From: Polytrichum commune
Lineage: Eukaryota; Streptophyta; Polytrichopsida; Polytrichales; Polytrichaceae
NCBI GenBank assembly: GCA_950295325.1
Contig: OX485803.1
Span: forward strand, 61,707,554 to 61,771,553
DNA: 64,000 nt
Direction: 5' to 3'
Part shown: positions 1 to 12,600 of the stretch, one piece after another
Layout: each line of letters starts with the position of its first letter
How positions within the stretch are numbered: the stretch's first letter is position 1
Program-made: the position numbers and the translations under genes
The notes under the pieces: generated by a model
What the model saw: the letters and a program-made list of their open reading frames with translations, nothing else
What the model was told of the DNA's origin: nothing
Databases searched by the model: none

Positions 1-99
1 CTTCCTTCCTCATTAGGACCCGGACGGAGGGAGTTTAATGCAGTGGTTTCAACCCATGTGCAAAGGAGGCCATTTCATATTACAGTCATGCACTTAATA

Positions 100-437
100 T
101 TATATATTCTTCACAATTTGATCAACTGAAAGTGTTGCTTTATTACCTTGAATCCTTGGGATATTTTAGGGGACCAAGAAGCCCGAATCAAGGCTCATGC
201 TTTTCTTCTTTTTCTTTTTATTTATTTATTTAATTTTGAGTGAGTCCTATATGGATTTATTCATGTCAAGTTTATGTGCTTTTTAGACCAACGCATGTAA
301 TGTTGTTCATTGATTCCAAATTGGTCCCATTTGAATTATATTCTTCACAATATGATCAATTGACTGTGTTGTTTTGATACCTTGAATCCTTGGGTTTTTA
401 AGGGGACCAAGAAGCCCGAATCAAGCCCTCATGTTTT
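100..437. repeat. Two-copy diverged direct repeat, offset about 234 bp
   Basis: About 105 bp beginning near 100 recurs near 334. Shared blocks include TTCTTCACAA (107 and 341), ACCTTGAATCCTTGGG and GGGGACCAAGAAGCCCGAAT. The copies differ by scattered substitutions and small indels, so this is an old duplication. No coding role is visible. It lies just upstream of the broken transposase-like gene and may belong to that element's end region. Confidence 0.7.
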
Positions 438-696
438 TTTTAGACTTGAAAATGTTGATGCTCATAATAGGTTTTGGGTTCAGGGATTGCTATGTAGGTT
501 GAAGGACATGGCAAAGGTTGGAAGAAAGCCGAAGATATTCTCCATTGCCCACAAAGGAGTTGCTTCCCAATCTCTCAGCATAATCGACTTCAAGGACAAT
601 GAGAATTATGTTGAGACTAGGGCTAGGTAAGGGGAAGTAGGTTTTCCTAGGTGGCCCTTTCATTTATGGGATGTCGGGGATGGGTAACGGATTGTT

Positions 697-1257
697 GTGC
701 AGCTTGAGCATTTAAATAGTACCCCAAATATTGTATATGTGATCCCTATAGACCCCAAAGATGGTCAGGCCTCCAAGCGTAGACGTGCTGGGGACGGGCC
801 GATCATACTCAATTATGTACACGACCCATCTTTGCACAAAGGAGTTCTTGAGTTCCCCTCAACTAATGACGTTGTTGGTGACATTGTGCATGCACTCGAC
901 CCCATGTCTAGCTCCCAGGTGAGTGATTCTTGCGATATCAAGGTCATTGAAGAGATATTGTTGAAGTCAACTTTGATTGGGAAGGAGGTGTTGGAAATGT
1001 ACCAAAGAGGAGAACAAAATCTTTGGAAAGAGTTAAAGGATATCTCCTTTGAAGACCACATATGGACCTTGAAAACTTGGGACAAAGATGGCACACCGAT
1101 TGTGAAGTTGCATTGCACCAAATGTGACTTGGACTTCAGCTGTGGCTCCTCTGACCACAATAAAAACACAGTCTCTAATTTTTTTCTTCTAATTTCACAA
1201 AAAACCACATTAAAAGTAATAGACATATACAAAATTGGTGCAAATGCAAAGGCTTAG
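697..1257 (+). pseudogene. Open fragment at the head of a broken transposase-like gene
   Basis: A frame of about 186 codons is open here, but its first codon is TTG and it ends in a run that looks random, so it is treated as a remnant and not an intact gene. It holds KRRR near residue 28 and a Cys pair (LHCTKCDLDFSC, near residue 140) that could be the rest of a zinc-binding domain. The following stretch to about 1340 is in shifted frames. I do not recognise the family from this piece alone. Its position directly before the transposase-like core (1340-3420) suggests it is the same gene's N-terminal part. Confidence 0.35.
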
Positions 1258-1339
1258 ATTGATCGAATCATCCACAATCCCAAGTTAAAGGTAAAGAAAA
1301 ATGCGTCATTCTTACAGCTGCCGACCACAAAAGACTTGT

Positions 1340-3420
1340 CAATGAGGGCATTCCCACAATGCGTGCTATGAATGATGGCTTTCATGTTGAACGTCCTCCA
1401 TTCGTGCTTGTTGGTGACTATGAGTCTAGCTTTGTAAGGTGTTTTTGGGTAAAGACAATGTGTTCTTCATGTCGAGATTGTTTTCACCTCTGTCCTCCAA
1501 GAGAAAACTTAGAAACCAATCTCAAGAATCACCTTGGGGGAGCACGCCATGCTAAGGTTGTGGAGAAGAACTTAGCAACAAAAGGGGCAGGAATAACTCT
1601 CATGACCAGCAAACGTGGAAGACCGAGCAAATCTTCAAGCAACAATGTTGCCTCTAATCAAAAATCAATTCATGATCGGTTTCAACATACAACCAACAAG
1701 GAAGAGGAGGGTGAATTTCGCCCTTGGGATAGGTCATGCTTTCTAAGTTTTGTTTGTTGGGGGTTTAGGGGCCCACATGCATTGTACGGTGAGAAACGGT
1801 ATGAAGTGAGTTCCATGTTGTTTGATCCGCATCCCGGCCATAATTGGTATCCCAAGCCCTATGTAAGGTCCTCCTTTATCTCTGATGGAGGTATCGCGCG
1901 GGGTGAAAGGTACCTTTCGTTTTGTCCAATGTCTTTGTTACCTTGGTGCCATCGACCCTTGGATTGATCAAACTTGCACAATGTGCACTAAGATTCCCCT
2001 CGAGAGAGACTTTCGCGGTAGGGCAATGCGTGAGGACCACAGTGTTGAGAAGAGAGGAGCTAGGAGTAGTGAAGGGGAGGCAATTAGGTTACCTTTCTCA
2101 TGATGAACTAGCCGCTCAGAGTCGAATAATCAGGAAGAAGCTTAAGCTTGGAAGTTTCTACCATTGGGCCACTAGGGTTAGAATTATGTAGTTGAAGGTC
2201 AAACGACCTACCTTGCATGAGTTGGCAAAGGGAGCCTCCAATACCCATAACATGCTAAAGTTTTGCCAAAATGTATTATATGCTCATAGGTCAAGAGCAT
2301 TTGGGAGACGCTCAGCCCTTTGGGACTTCATGAGGGACAATGTTGCCAACAAATTGTAGCAAAAGGGGATTCATATTCTCTTCTAATACCAAAAATTTTA
2401 GCCAAACCATGAAAATGTATGGGGGGCAAAGAATGGTGGATTTATTTAGTTTGAATTATGTTGGTCCATCTTTGAGTACAGTTAAAAGAGGAAATAAAAA
2501 TGGGTCCACTTCATATATGGTTAGCACAAAGACACTTTTGCTGATGTTGCTGAATTTTACCGTGACGCTAAATGTGCTCACGGAATTGTAGGTCATGTTC
2601 CTATCATCTTGGCATAAGACGAAACGAAAGTCAAAGGCATGGTGGCTTGGGACAAAATTCTGATATTTTGTCCGGGTTTTGCAATCCCAAGGAAGGTCAT
2701 GTGTGTGTGTCACATTTAAAACCCATTGTGGGGATTGGAGAAAAGGGATATAATCAATTTTTGGATAGTTTTCGTACTAACAAAATTGGAGGTTTTGCGA
2801 GGGCAATAGTCATCAATCCTCTTCATCTCAAATTGCCAAGGCTTGTTCTTGTCGTTTGCTCTACATGTAATTGTTTTGATGCGGCGTGGGTTAGGAAACA
2901 ATGCAGTGTCATAGATAGTTTCTGGGCGTTGGAGTGTAAAGAAACAACTGGTCCAATTGTTGGACACGCTAGCGATGGCAACAGTCGATAGAGGACACTC
3001 ATGTTGGCTGATTATAAAAGCAACTCTAAATTGCGTCTGAAAATTGCGTGGGAAGGATGGCTATTTTCAACGAGTTTGAACGCAAAAGGGAATGCCTTTG
3101 GACTCCATGACCAATACCTTATCCATAATGGAAAGAAGCTGGTCAATTCACTAGATGCGGCAATGCGGGTGTTGCAATTGGGCAGTGAGGTGTGTGGATT
3201 GTTGCATATTGGGATGTTATACAACAAGTACATATGTGACCAACATGGCCCGAAATTGGAAGATTGGAAATAAACCGGCTGCCAAACTGGGCTTCGTCTC
3301 AACGCATATGTGCCTTGAAGGCATGCATGTCGCTTGCAATGCTCAGGTACTCAAAAAAGGTTCATTGAGAGCACACCCTTGGCACATAATCATACCTCGA
3401 GGTTTGTGCAAATTATACTA
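1340..3420 (+). pseudogene. Degenerate transposase-like core, several frameshifts and stops
   Basis: Readable pieces lie in order but in different frames: 1359-1900 (Cys-rich CSSCRDCFHLC, then a basic KRGRPSK block), 1922-2190, 2340-2591, 2572-2990 and 3001-3421. The best-preserved part, about 2905-3240, reads AVSIDSFWALE, then GPIVGHASDGNSR, a stop, TLMLADY and a later HNGKKLVNSLD. That order (SDG plus arginines, then a KKL.N.LD block) resembles, from memory, a widespread but poorly classified family of transposon-derived eukaryotic proteins. I cannot name the superfamily. At least four frame changes and several stops show it is long dead. No terminal inverted repeats were found. Confidence 0.5.
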
Positions 3421-3628
3421 GTATTTTTCTTTCACCATGTTTGGATCTAAGGTCCCGGATTGTGCTTGCTGCTAAGGTCTCATTTTTTCGTATATGTAAA
3501 TTTTGGTTTAAATATACTAATCACATTGTGTGTAGGAACACCAAAAAGCATACCACTGCCCACAACTTTGTGAATTAAGAGCGATGCACGTAAGATTTTT
3601 TTTTCACTAAGGTGGGTGGCATGGAGGG

Positions 3629-4423
3629 ATGGAAAGGGCGTACAATTACCATCAACTAATCGACATTGTAAATACTGTAAATTGGCTTACTGGAGCTGAG
3701 TACGCGAAGATTGGACTCAAGTTTGGGCATGTTCATAACAAGGTAGAAAATGTGTGGGAGAAGCTTCACCCTTTGCTTGACGGTGAAGCCCATTGCAATA
3801 TAGGGGACTATACATTGATATCCAATAATGAGGATGTTGTGGTTGCGTTGAAAGAGGGCCTGAAGGCAACACAACAACTCATCAATATCTTAAATATGGC
3901 CCCCTCTTCACGGCAAGCATGGTAGCACACTCTGTGGATTGTAGAGAGAGCCGATCCAACTCATCTAGGATACAACCCGAGCAATAAGCCTACGGAGGTG
4001 GATGATGGCGATGCTAAAGTTTTGAAGGTTGAAATGGAAGATGGGGATGGAAACTCTGAGGATGTTTTGGAGGGCAAACTTGTGAAGGAGACTAAGCTTC
4101 CTCTACCCATCATCGAGGATGCAACATGATAAGTTATTTCAAATATTATGTTACATTGTGAGGAAGTGTTTGGAGAACCCAATACTACAATTGTGAAAGT
4201 TATGCCAACGTTGGAGTATGAGGGGCATCAGGTCTTCAAGGCCACTTTCATTTCTCAACTTAATGCCAGCCCGTTTGTGTCTATGGACATGCTTACAAGA
4301 GTTAAACAATCAATTTACTTCAACAATAGCAATGACTACATCAATGCCTCCTCCTCACCCACTTCCACTCCTCATCACCCCAGTTGGATTAGAATCAGAT
4401 ATGGGCATCATTTTTGTGGCTAG
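3629..4423 (+). pseudogene. Broken downstream part of the transposase-like gene
   Basis: Frame 3629-3925 (98 codons from an ATG) is followed after one stop by an acidic run (about 3990-4130, VEMEDGDGNSEDV style) and then frame 4148-4423. The acidic tail and same-strand order make it plausible that this is the C-terminal portion of the gene broken at 1340-3420. No catalytic motif is recognisable. Function is not assigned. Confidence 0.3.
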
Positions 4424-4430
4424 AAATTCA

Positions 4431-6740
4431 ACTAGATTTTTTTCAATTGTTAAAGCTTCTTAGACACGCAACAGAGGGAGATCACCCAAAAAAAACACCC
4501 CAACTTCAATTTTCCAGGGAGCTGATAGTGGTACGTGGTGGATTGGACGGGTTCAAATGATGTGAAGGAAATTTAGCACAAAATTGGGATTTGTGTAGGC
4601 AACCCATTGACCTACAAAAAAAAAACATGAAGCTCCATCTAAAAAGGGAGCTCCCATACTGACCTTTGAATTCATGATGAATTATTTTTCCCCTCAAATT
4701 CCACTATGACCAAACAAATTGTAAGTGGGTGGATGTGAATTCAATTATGTCAAATGTAACATGGAGTATGATCCAGTTAGGGAGATTTATTCGCTTGATC
4801 CCATAGATGCTAAGAGCTTGGATGAATTTGGGGCAATAACAAAGTTGCAGGAATTGCATTGCTACTTATCAAGTTTGTTGTAGAAGAAACCTTGGTTGTT
4901 GCTTGTCATTAGGGCGAGATCCTACTTAGGGTTGAAAGAGAGGAGAAGTTGGTGTGTGTGATTGTTGAGCACGATGGGCGTGGAGGTCGTGGACAATTGG
5001 TTGATGAACCAGGATACGGAGCCATTCGACCTTCTATTGGCGACATGAAGCAAATCATTTCAAGAGCATAATCTCAATGGAAAATATAAAATTAGGCAAA
5101 CATTTCAAAAACAATATACAACTCTGCAGATCTACATTATCACCATGCATCACAAAAGAAGGTTGTTGTTCCGTGCTTTCCACTATGCTCTCCAATCTCC
5201 TTGCAACATTTGATGTAGAAGATCTTCACCACCCTCATACCACCAAAATTACATGGCTTTAGCACCCATCAATTTTCTTCATGCGATGACCATTTCAAAT
5301 CTATGTTTATCTTCTCTACATGTTCAAGATGTCACTCTCACATGTCAATTGGAAGAAGAGTTGGGCTTGATTTGGTAGTCTCATGAACCCATAACCCTAG
5401 AGCTTCCAAAAGGCTCCAAGGGTTGTTCCTCATAGTCCTCCTCAATCTCCAAGAATACCATTTGAAGTTGGTTGTTCTCTTACATAGTTTCCGCCATCTA
5501 CATTTGAGTATCGTATAGATGCAATGTATAGTAGAGGATGGAGTGAGCAATCAACAAAAGTTAGCAAAGCAACAACAAACATTGTTTAAATGTTTAGAAC
5601 ATAATATAATTTGTCAGTGTATTTTGCGACACAAATGGAAAGTAGTAGAACACGTGTTTAAGAATTTAAAGGCACACATGATTGTTGTGATGTGTTGTAT
5701 TGTTGTTTGCAAATTCAATATAAACCGTTAATTTTTTAAATATACATCCATGCATGTATGGCAAATAAAGTGGATGCTTGCAATTTCGAAATGAATGGTA
5801 TTATTTTGCATTCACATGTACTTGTGGAAAATGGTTATTGTACTCTGCATTGAGAATGATGGGCATTGAAATGCCCAAAGAAAACATTTGTACAGTTTGA
5901 CACAATGCATAGTAATTGTGAAGACCTCACTGAGGTTTAAAATGAAGGAAACCAAATACAATTCCCCAAAAGGGGGTACAAGTAGTCCAAGCTGAGCTAC
6001 CAACACAAGTAATCGTGACGTAGCAAGGGTGGGACAGAGACGCATGCCCAACAGTAGGCTTGAAAGAGCCAACCGAGGGTGCTAAAAAGAACAAAAGGGG
6101 AAAAAAAAAAACCCCCAAACAAACGAATAGAACCCCCAAAAAAAGGTAGAGGAGGACTTACAAAGGGTCGTTGGCCATGAACCGGCGCCAGACCAGACCA
6201 GGTCAGGGCAGGAAATGCCTGTGGGAAAACTCCCAGGAGAAAGGCGGAGACACATGGTGTGAGCCCAATATTGTGCCCACATTTGAATTTAACCTTAAAA
6301 AGATTAAAACCATAGGATTTACGTTCACTTAAAGTTAATTAGGAAGACAAGGAGAAATAGAGTGAGAAAGCCTAGATAAAGTAAAGTAAGGTGTCAATTT
6401 AAGAGTTAGGGAAGATGATGGGAGTGGGTAGCTTCAAATTTAGAATTGGTTGAATCAAAGGATCCGACTTTAAATGCAAGTATTGGAAAAGCCAAAAAGA
6501 GTTAGAGTAGTGTCATCTAGGGGGCAAGTGAGAAAAGGGCCAATCGTTCTAGGAGCCAGGAGAAATCAGGAGAGGCCAACCGAAATGAGGAGGAGCGCTG
6601 GAACTCCGGAAGCTCGGAAACAGGAGAGACCAAACGGGAGCTCTGCCCAAAAAGATAGCAGTCTTGGTTTTTGAGGTAGAATCTATGAAGTTGTTGCATA
6701 AGGAGAGAGGGAATGACAAGCGAGAAGATGGTGTTGGCCG
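4431..6740. other. No recognisable gene
   Basis: Only short, overlapping open frames on both strands, none with a recognisable motif. Short A-runs and AAAACCCCC repeats occur near 6100-6145. A 66-codon frame at 6474-6674 and its antisense partner look accidental. Confidence 0.5.
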
Positions 6741-6746
6741 AAGAGC

Positions 6747-6762
6747 GGGGGGGGGGGGGGGG
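6747..6762 (+). repeat. Poly(G) tract, 16 G
   Basis: An uninterrupted run of G directly visible in the sequence. Similar runs occur at 11975-11991, 13428-13439, 55723-55733 and, as C, at 23828-23848. Confidence 0.95.
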
Positions 6763-7009
6763 TTGTGCCCAGCTGTGTTTCATGACTTGAGAAGCTACCT
6801 TGCGCCTGGAGCTTGGAGCTTGCATGGAAAGGGGTTGGGGAAGCTGGAATCGGGAAAATGAGATAGCACGAAGCATCGCTATCACAATGCAACTGCTGGG
6901 GGAGCCTCACCGACTGCAGCGGACTAGAGGAGGGGATTTGAACTCTCGACACCAGAATCCAAGCCTGCCGCTCATTTTGTTGAGAACACCGAAGCTAGCA
7001 AGGGTGGGT

Positions 7010-9650
7010 CTCGGGAGTGACCACCTGCAAACTAAGAAGGGAGCGGAGGAGGTGAGCTGCGACTGTTGGTTGCTGTGCAGGGAGGTAGCTTCTTCAAGCT
7101 GCAAGGAGTGACCAGCTGGCAGCAAGGCAGGGGAGGTTGACCTTTGTTGGTGACAGTGTGAGTAGGGTAGAGTGTAAGGGGGAGTTGATTGGATTGAGGC
7201 TTAGCACTGCATCGTGTTGGAATAGAGTTAATGTAGTTATGGTGGATTGACTTGTGCTTAAAAAAAATGGATGCATTGGATTTGGTGCTAGGCCTAGTTG
7301 GCAGGGATGGTCATGTAAGTTATGATCAATTGGGAAACAAGAGTTAGATGGGGCATGGGAGAGTAGAAATTGGAATAGGGCTTCTTGTGGTAGGGATTAC
7401 ATATGAATGTGGTTCTTTTTATATGTGTGTAACCCAAGTGTTTGTGAATACTTGGGATTTAAATAAAGAAGGCGCCAAAGGCACCTCGCCATTCTTAGTA
7501 CCATGAATTGAAGTTGTCAAGTTGACCAGCCGGTTAGTAGTTGTGAGTGGATGAGTCCCCACCCGGACTAGGACGCATTCAAGGGTGGGGATGATTCTTG
7601 CTCACACATGGCACCCCAATGGGGCACCCAAGAGGTCAGAGTCACTGCTCGTTGTAGGTGCACGAGGGGCTAGGGGGGCACCAATGCATATATAGTAACA
7701 TATGGAGGCCAAATTGGCGAGGGAAGGGTTCGCTAGGGTAATTGCAATCATATCGATGCAGATATGGATAGAGTATATTGTAACCTTGTGCATATGGATA
7801 TGCCACACAAAAATGTTGTAAAATTGTTGCGCAGTTGTTGGTGGTAATCACAATGATGATATGAGAGAAAAAAATTTGAAATTAATGCGCATAGCATTTG
7901 GCACATTCCAAGTTTATTCATAACAACGATAATGCCAACCATCTAGAAAACATAGGCACATAAGCGGGCACATTCAACATGTACAAAGTCCATGCAACCA
8001 TTTTTGCCACAATAGGGGCGCAACATACGTGGAGGACATTAGACGACCACATCGCCCAAACTAGAGTGAATCGTATGTGTATGTGGACAAGGAGAGAGTT
8101 GCTACCGTCTTTGCAATTGGAGTCAGTTGCCCTCCAAGTGCCACATTCGCAATAGTAATGTTTTGATATTCCAACATTCATGTAACGTCAACTCTCACAT
8201 TTTATTCCACACCGGTCAACATGGCTCGATGAGTCGATGTTGCCCGGTGAAAAACGAACCCTTTGACTCCGCATGTCATGGCCATGGAAAACATATTCTA
8301 CTTGACAAGACTAGATGAGCAGGCGGTTGGAAATCCATATTTTCTCCTCATGGTGTTGTTCATCTTGTCTAGACGTGCTTCGATAACTTCGACATGATAT
8401 GGGGAGCCAACAATCTCCTCTATCATTGGCCCATCTCCAATATCACATGGAATGCAAAGTCTCCAAGTTTGTTGATTTAGTTGATCATGGTTACTAAACT
8501 GATTATCCCAATTAATGAAAGTGGGTTAATAGTGTGTGTGGGAAATTAGTGAAGGTGATACAAGATTTCTTTACACTATGATATTAGTGCCACCAAAAGA
8601 TCTACCCTGACACTATTCATAGCAACATTATTCACTGAAAGTACCAACACTATTCCTCATGACACTATTCACTTAAAGTACCGGCATTATTCGCAATGTT
8701 CATACTATTCCTCCCGGCGTCAATTTCTTCTTATTGTTGAAGTTTCTTCCCATAAAGGTAAGACGGTGGAGACCCATGTCAAATGCCAAATAAAGAAATG
8801 GGACTCGACCATAGGGCTAAGTCATGTCTTGTTGATAATCATGTGTTTGCATATAAAAAAAATTACATCACTCTACAAACATCTCATAGCACGCACCAAT
8901 TTTCTTGAAATTTATGGTGAATGAGCATGTATTCATGAATTTAGTATCACTTAGTAGAAATTTCAACTCTTGCTATTCTTAAGATTTGGCTAAATAGTGT
9001 GTGTTTCAAGTTTCAGTGCCACACGTACTAATTGGGATAATCATTGCAAACATCATAGCTTTCTTGGGGTTGTGTGGTTCCATGGTGTACACCTCAAGGG
9101 CCATTTACATTACAAAGGTGGTCATGGTTGTGGTTGTGGTTAATCACCACAATCAACCAAATCCATGATTTTCTTTCATTCACATTTGTCTTATAGAATC
9201 ATTATGTATGTGGTTGATGGCGGGGTCCGTCTTCTAAATCATAATGTATCATCAATTTAGGTCTTGGTCTTAGTCCTTGTTGGATTTAGATTGCCGTGTC
9301 AAAGTAGTGGTCTCCTCAACTTTCACCCCGGACCTTTGCCCTGAAGCTCTAGCGATTTCAACATGAGCATAAACAACCACCCCAAGGTGAATAACCACAT
9401 GCAGTAGGGGAGTTGATGGGGTAAGGGGTGGTTGTGGGGGTGCTAAGCAATTATTGTGCCTTTTCCACAGAACCAAAAGAAAGTCACCACTACCACGGCC
9501 ACCCCTCGTATGAACAACTCTTCGTAGTGTTGCCCCTCTCTTTGCTTCAGATGCAGTGACCTTGTGTTGTTTTGACAACGAAATCAAGTGTTCCATTTGT
9601 CTCAAATCTAAAATCTCAATGAACAATTATTCTTATTCTTATTATCATCA
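7010..9650. other. No recognisable gene; small repeats only
   Basis: An AATAAA-type signal lies near 7460. An 8-bp inverted repeat CCCCACCC/GGGTGGGG lies at about 7557-7590. A diverged two-copy repeat built on ACACTATTC...AAAGTACC lies at about 8609-8695. The 118-codon minus-strand frame at 9270-9626 has no recognisable domain and is not called. Confidence 0.5.
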
Positions 9651-9681
9651 AAAGAAGAAGAAGAAGAAGAAGAAGAAGAAA
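9651..9681. repeat. (AAG)n microsatellite
   Basis: About ten AAG units in a row, preceded by a short TTCTTATTCTTATT stretch. Confidence 0.95.
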
Positions 9682-12600
9682 GTGGAAAGCCTGGGTGGTG
9701 AAAGGCCGATTCTTGCTCCCACACAACTTTGAATATGCAAAGGTGATGAATCGATCACTTGACTGCAAAACTCCAGGGCGATATAAAGTGAACGAAGGAC
9801 CACTGAATGAGCTCCAATTGCATGGACGCACGAACAGCCAAATCATGTTGTTTGAGAATAAGAGAAGCCGTGACACACTGTCCACCGTCGTCTTCTAGTT
9901 GGAGGCTTTCTCAAACTCCAAAGGAACTATAAGTAGGGGAGTGGGCCTTTGGGTATGGAGCAGCTACAATAGCCTCTCTATAGATGCCACAGTGGAAGTG
10001 GCTGCCAGTCCTTTCTTATCACAACCAGGAGTGTAGGTTGTTGAACCACTTTGAGAGTTTTCTTCTTGTCTACTACTTATTGGGTACTGACTGCACGAAA
10101 GTAAGTTAGTGCAACGTTTGGAGCATTAGTTGGGGTTTAGGGTTGAGGGGAGCCGTAGATATTAAGAAACTAATTAGAGTAGAGGCGTCCATAACCGATC
10201 ATTTAAGAGCATCTGTGCCAATTTGGAGAAGTATAAGGTGGTGCAATTGTTTCCGTGTAGGAAGATAGAAAATTAGGAGGACTGCACATTTTTTTGGTCA
10301 TTTTATTCCTTGAATTGAAATTATTGTGAATTTTTTAATCTAATAGTTGGTCCAAACATTTTACCAATGTCTAGACAATGTCATAACCTCGTATTTTAGC
10401 CGTTCATTCCTCCTCACTTTAGCACTCAAAACTAGGACATGTGTCATGGCACTATTGATTCTTGTATGATTGAAATGTAGGCTCGACCTTATCAAAAGTC
10501 ATGTACCCTATAGATTGTTGATGGGGTCTTGATTGGGAATAGGCACCTCTACTATAGATGTGGCTAGTGGTAGGAGGTTGAAGAAGGGACAATGAGGCCC
10601 AAGTGAATATTCACAACACTTGATGTGGAGGAGGGGAGGGCGAGATCGTTAGTTTTAATTGTAGAGCCCTGTGTTTACTAATTTAAGATTAAAACAACCC
10701 TTGAATCGAGGTCAATGACCATGAATTAGTATATTGAGTTTAAATTGGGATGAAGCAACAACCAACCTACAAAGCGTAATATTTACAATTACCCCTTGGT
10801 GGGTGTTAGGGAACCAAACCGAGGAGGCGCCTTATAGGCAAGAGAAGTTGGGGAAAGGACATAAAAGTTGAGTTCAACTACTCATGTAACTATGTATTGG
10901 TCATGGTTTTTGAAAGTCACTTAATGTTCATACGATGTTATGTCAATAAATTAACATTTTGAAGTGGATTATGAAACCTTGTGGTTCAATATTAAGATCA
11001 AATGTTATTTTATTTTTTGGTGCAAATGACACTTCATTGCAAGGTGAGGAAAAAATAGAAACAACATAGCTAGTGCTAGCTCCTTAGCCTGGCCCCAACA
11101 ACAACTGATACGGCCTTGTCGGGTACCGACGAGCGAGCCCACTTGTAAGCAACAACTACCATGGTACCAACCAGCTTGTCTGTTACCAACAGAGCCGACA
11201 GAGACAACAAACTAGCAAGCTGGCCAAACCGAACATTTAGCTCCTAGCAATGAAACCAAAGCACACTACTATCCAAACATGCCCATATATGGGCCTTGAG
11301 CATTCTAGCTAATTGTCAAATCCTTTCTCATGGAAATAACCCGAATGTCTAGGTCTATTTTTGTTCATTCCAAAATTGTGGCCATTTATTTGTGCTACCA
11401 TGAAGCTCAGTCCACACCTTTTATGTGGGATTAGTGAGGATGAGGTGCCTTTTCTATAACTCATTATGGTCTTCCTAAGTGGCCCCCAAAGGACATGCTT
11501 GTGAGACATGGGACCACAAATGACATGAAACACTTCCATCTAACGTTCAGGAGAGACAAACCAATTTCTATTACCTATTTCATAGCAATATCTCATAAGT
11601 ATACTACAAATGTTGTCCTGGAGTAAATTTTCATAATTATGTAAATTGATATCACAATATTTAATGATAATTTTTTATTTTCATGTTTTAAAAAAACTAT
11701 AAATTTCCAAAGCAAGACTCTCTCTTGAGTTCTATCCCATATTCACAACATAGATCGACCTATTTCCGATAACTGGGAGACGGAAACTTGAGTAAAATTG
11801 GTGACCTTTTCAAGGAACCTAATTCCATGCAATTTTAACTTATTTCTCCATCACACCGAATGTGATGGCGACATGTGTGAAACTTCATGGCTTTTTCCAT
11901 TGTGTTAGAAAATAACGGCTACATGTGTGGAACTTCATAGCTTTAGAGGACTCTATGTACTAAGTTTTTTTTTCGGGGGGGGGGGGGGGGGTTGTATTGG
12001 AAATGGGTATGTCTACCATATATAGTTCAAATAAAACATTAGTTGGCAAGTCCATGATCCTACCTACATTGGAGTCTCCACCTACTTTTTGTTAACGTGT
12101 TGTGCTTAAGGTGGAAAAATGGAAAATGGTGAAAATAAGTTGTTTAGAGATGAAAAAATGGCTTGAAATTTATGCAATATTTTTCAAAGATGGAGTAGAG
12201 GAATTGTTGGGGAATGAAAGTCGTTTCATAATTTTATTCCATGTAACTAATTATTTATAGTTTCCCAAAGAGGCAAGAAGTCAAACCCCCTACTTGTATA
12301 GTAGAGTCTCCCTTATTTGAGCATCAAAATATCATGCTTTGCATACAAATGAATAAATGACGATTAACTCAATGGCACCCAAAAGTGATTCTAAGTGATG
12401 TGAAACATGACTTGTCTAGCTAATCACTACATCCAGCCTATCACTAGATCCTTTTCAAACCACCACTTTTATAATTAACCATTTTCGGTCCACACAAGAA
12501 TCATTCTACTCCTCATCTAGTGCACCAATAGTGGTCATTCACCGTTCTCCATTTTTCTACCTCATGTTATGTCCACATAGGTCACACTAGAGCGCTAGTT

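Noticed and set aside
6915-7005. tRNA-like or SINE-head sequence on the minus strand (GAGAGTTCAAATCCCC, possible TGG anticodon loop)
   Set aside because: The T-arm-like box is recognisable, but the T stem is mismatched and the acceptor ends do not pair, so neither a tRNA nor a clear SINE can be supported.
7535-7582. Hammerhead-ribozyme-like core (GGATGAGTCC...GGACG)
   Set aside because: Stem II looks right, but the catalytic CUGAUGA and GAAA positions are changed and no cleavage triplet with matching helix III is convincing. At best it is a relic.
9270-9626. 118-codon minus-strand frame
   Set aside because: No recognisable domain, no neighbours and composition like the surrounding non-coding DNA.
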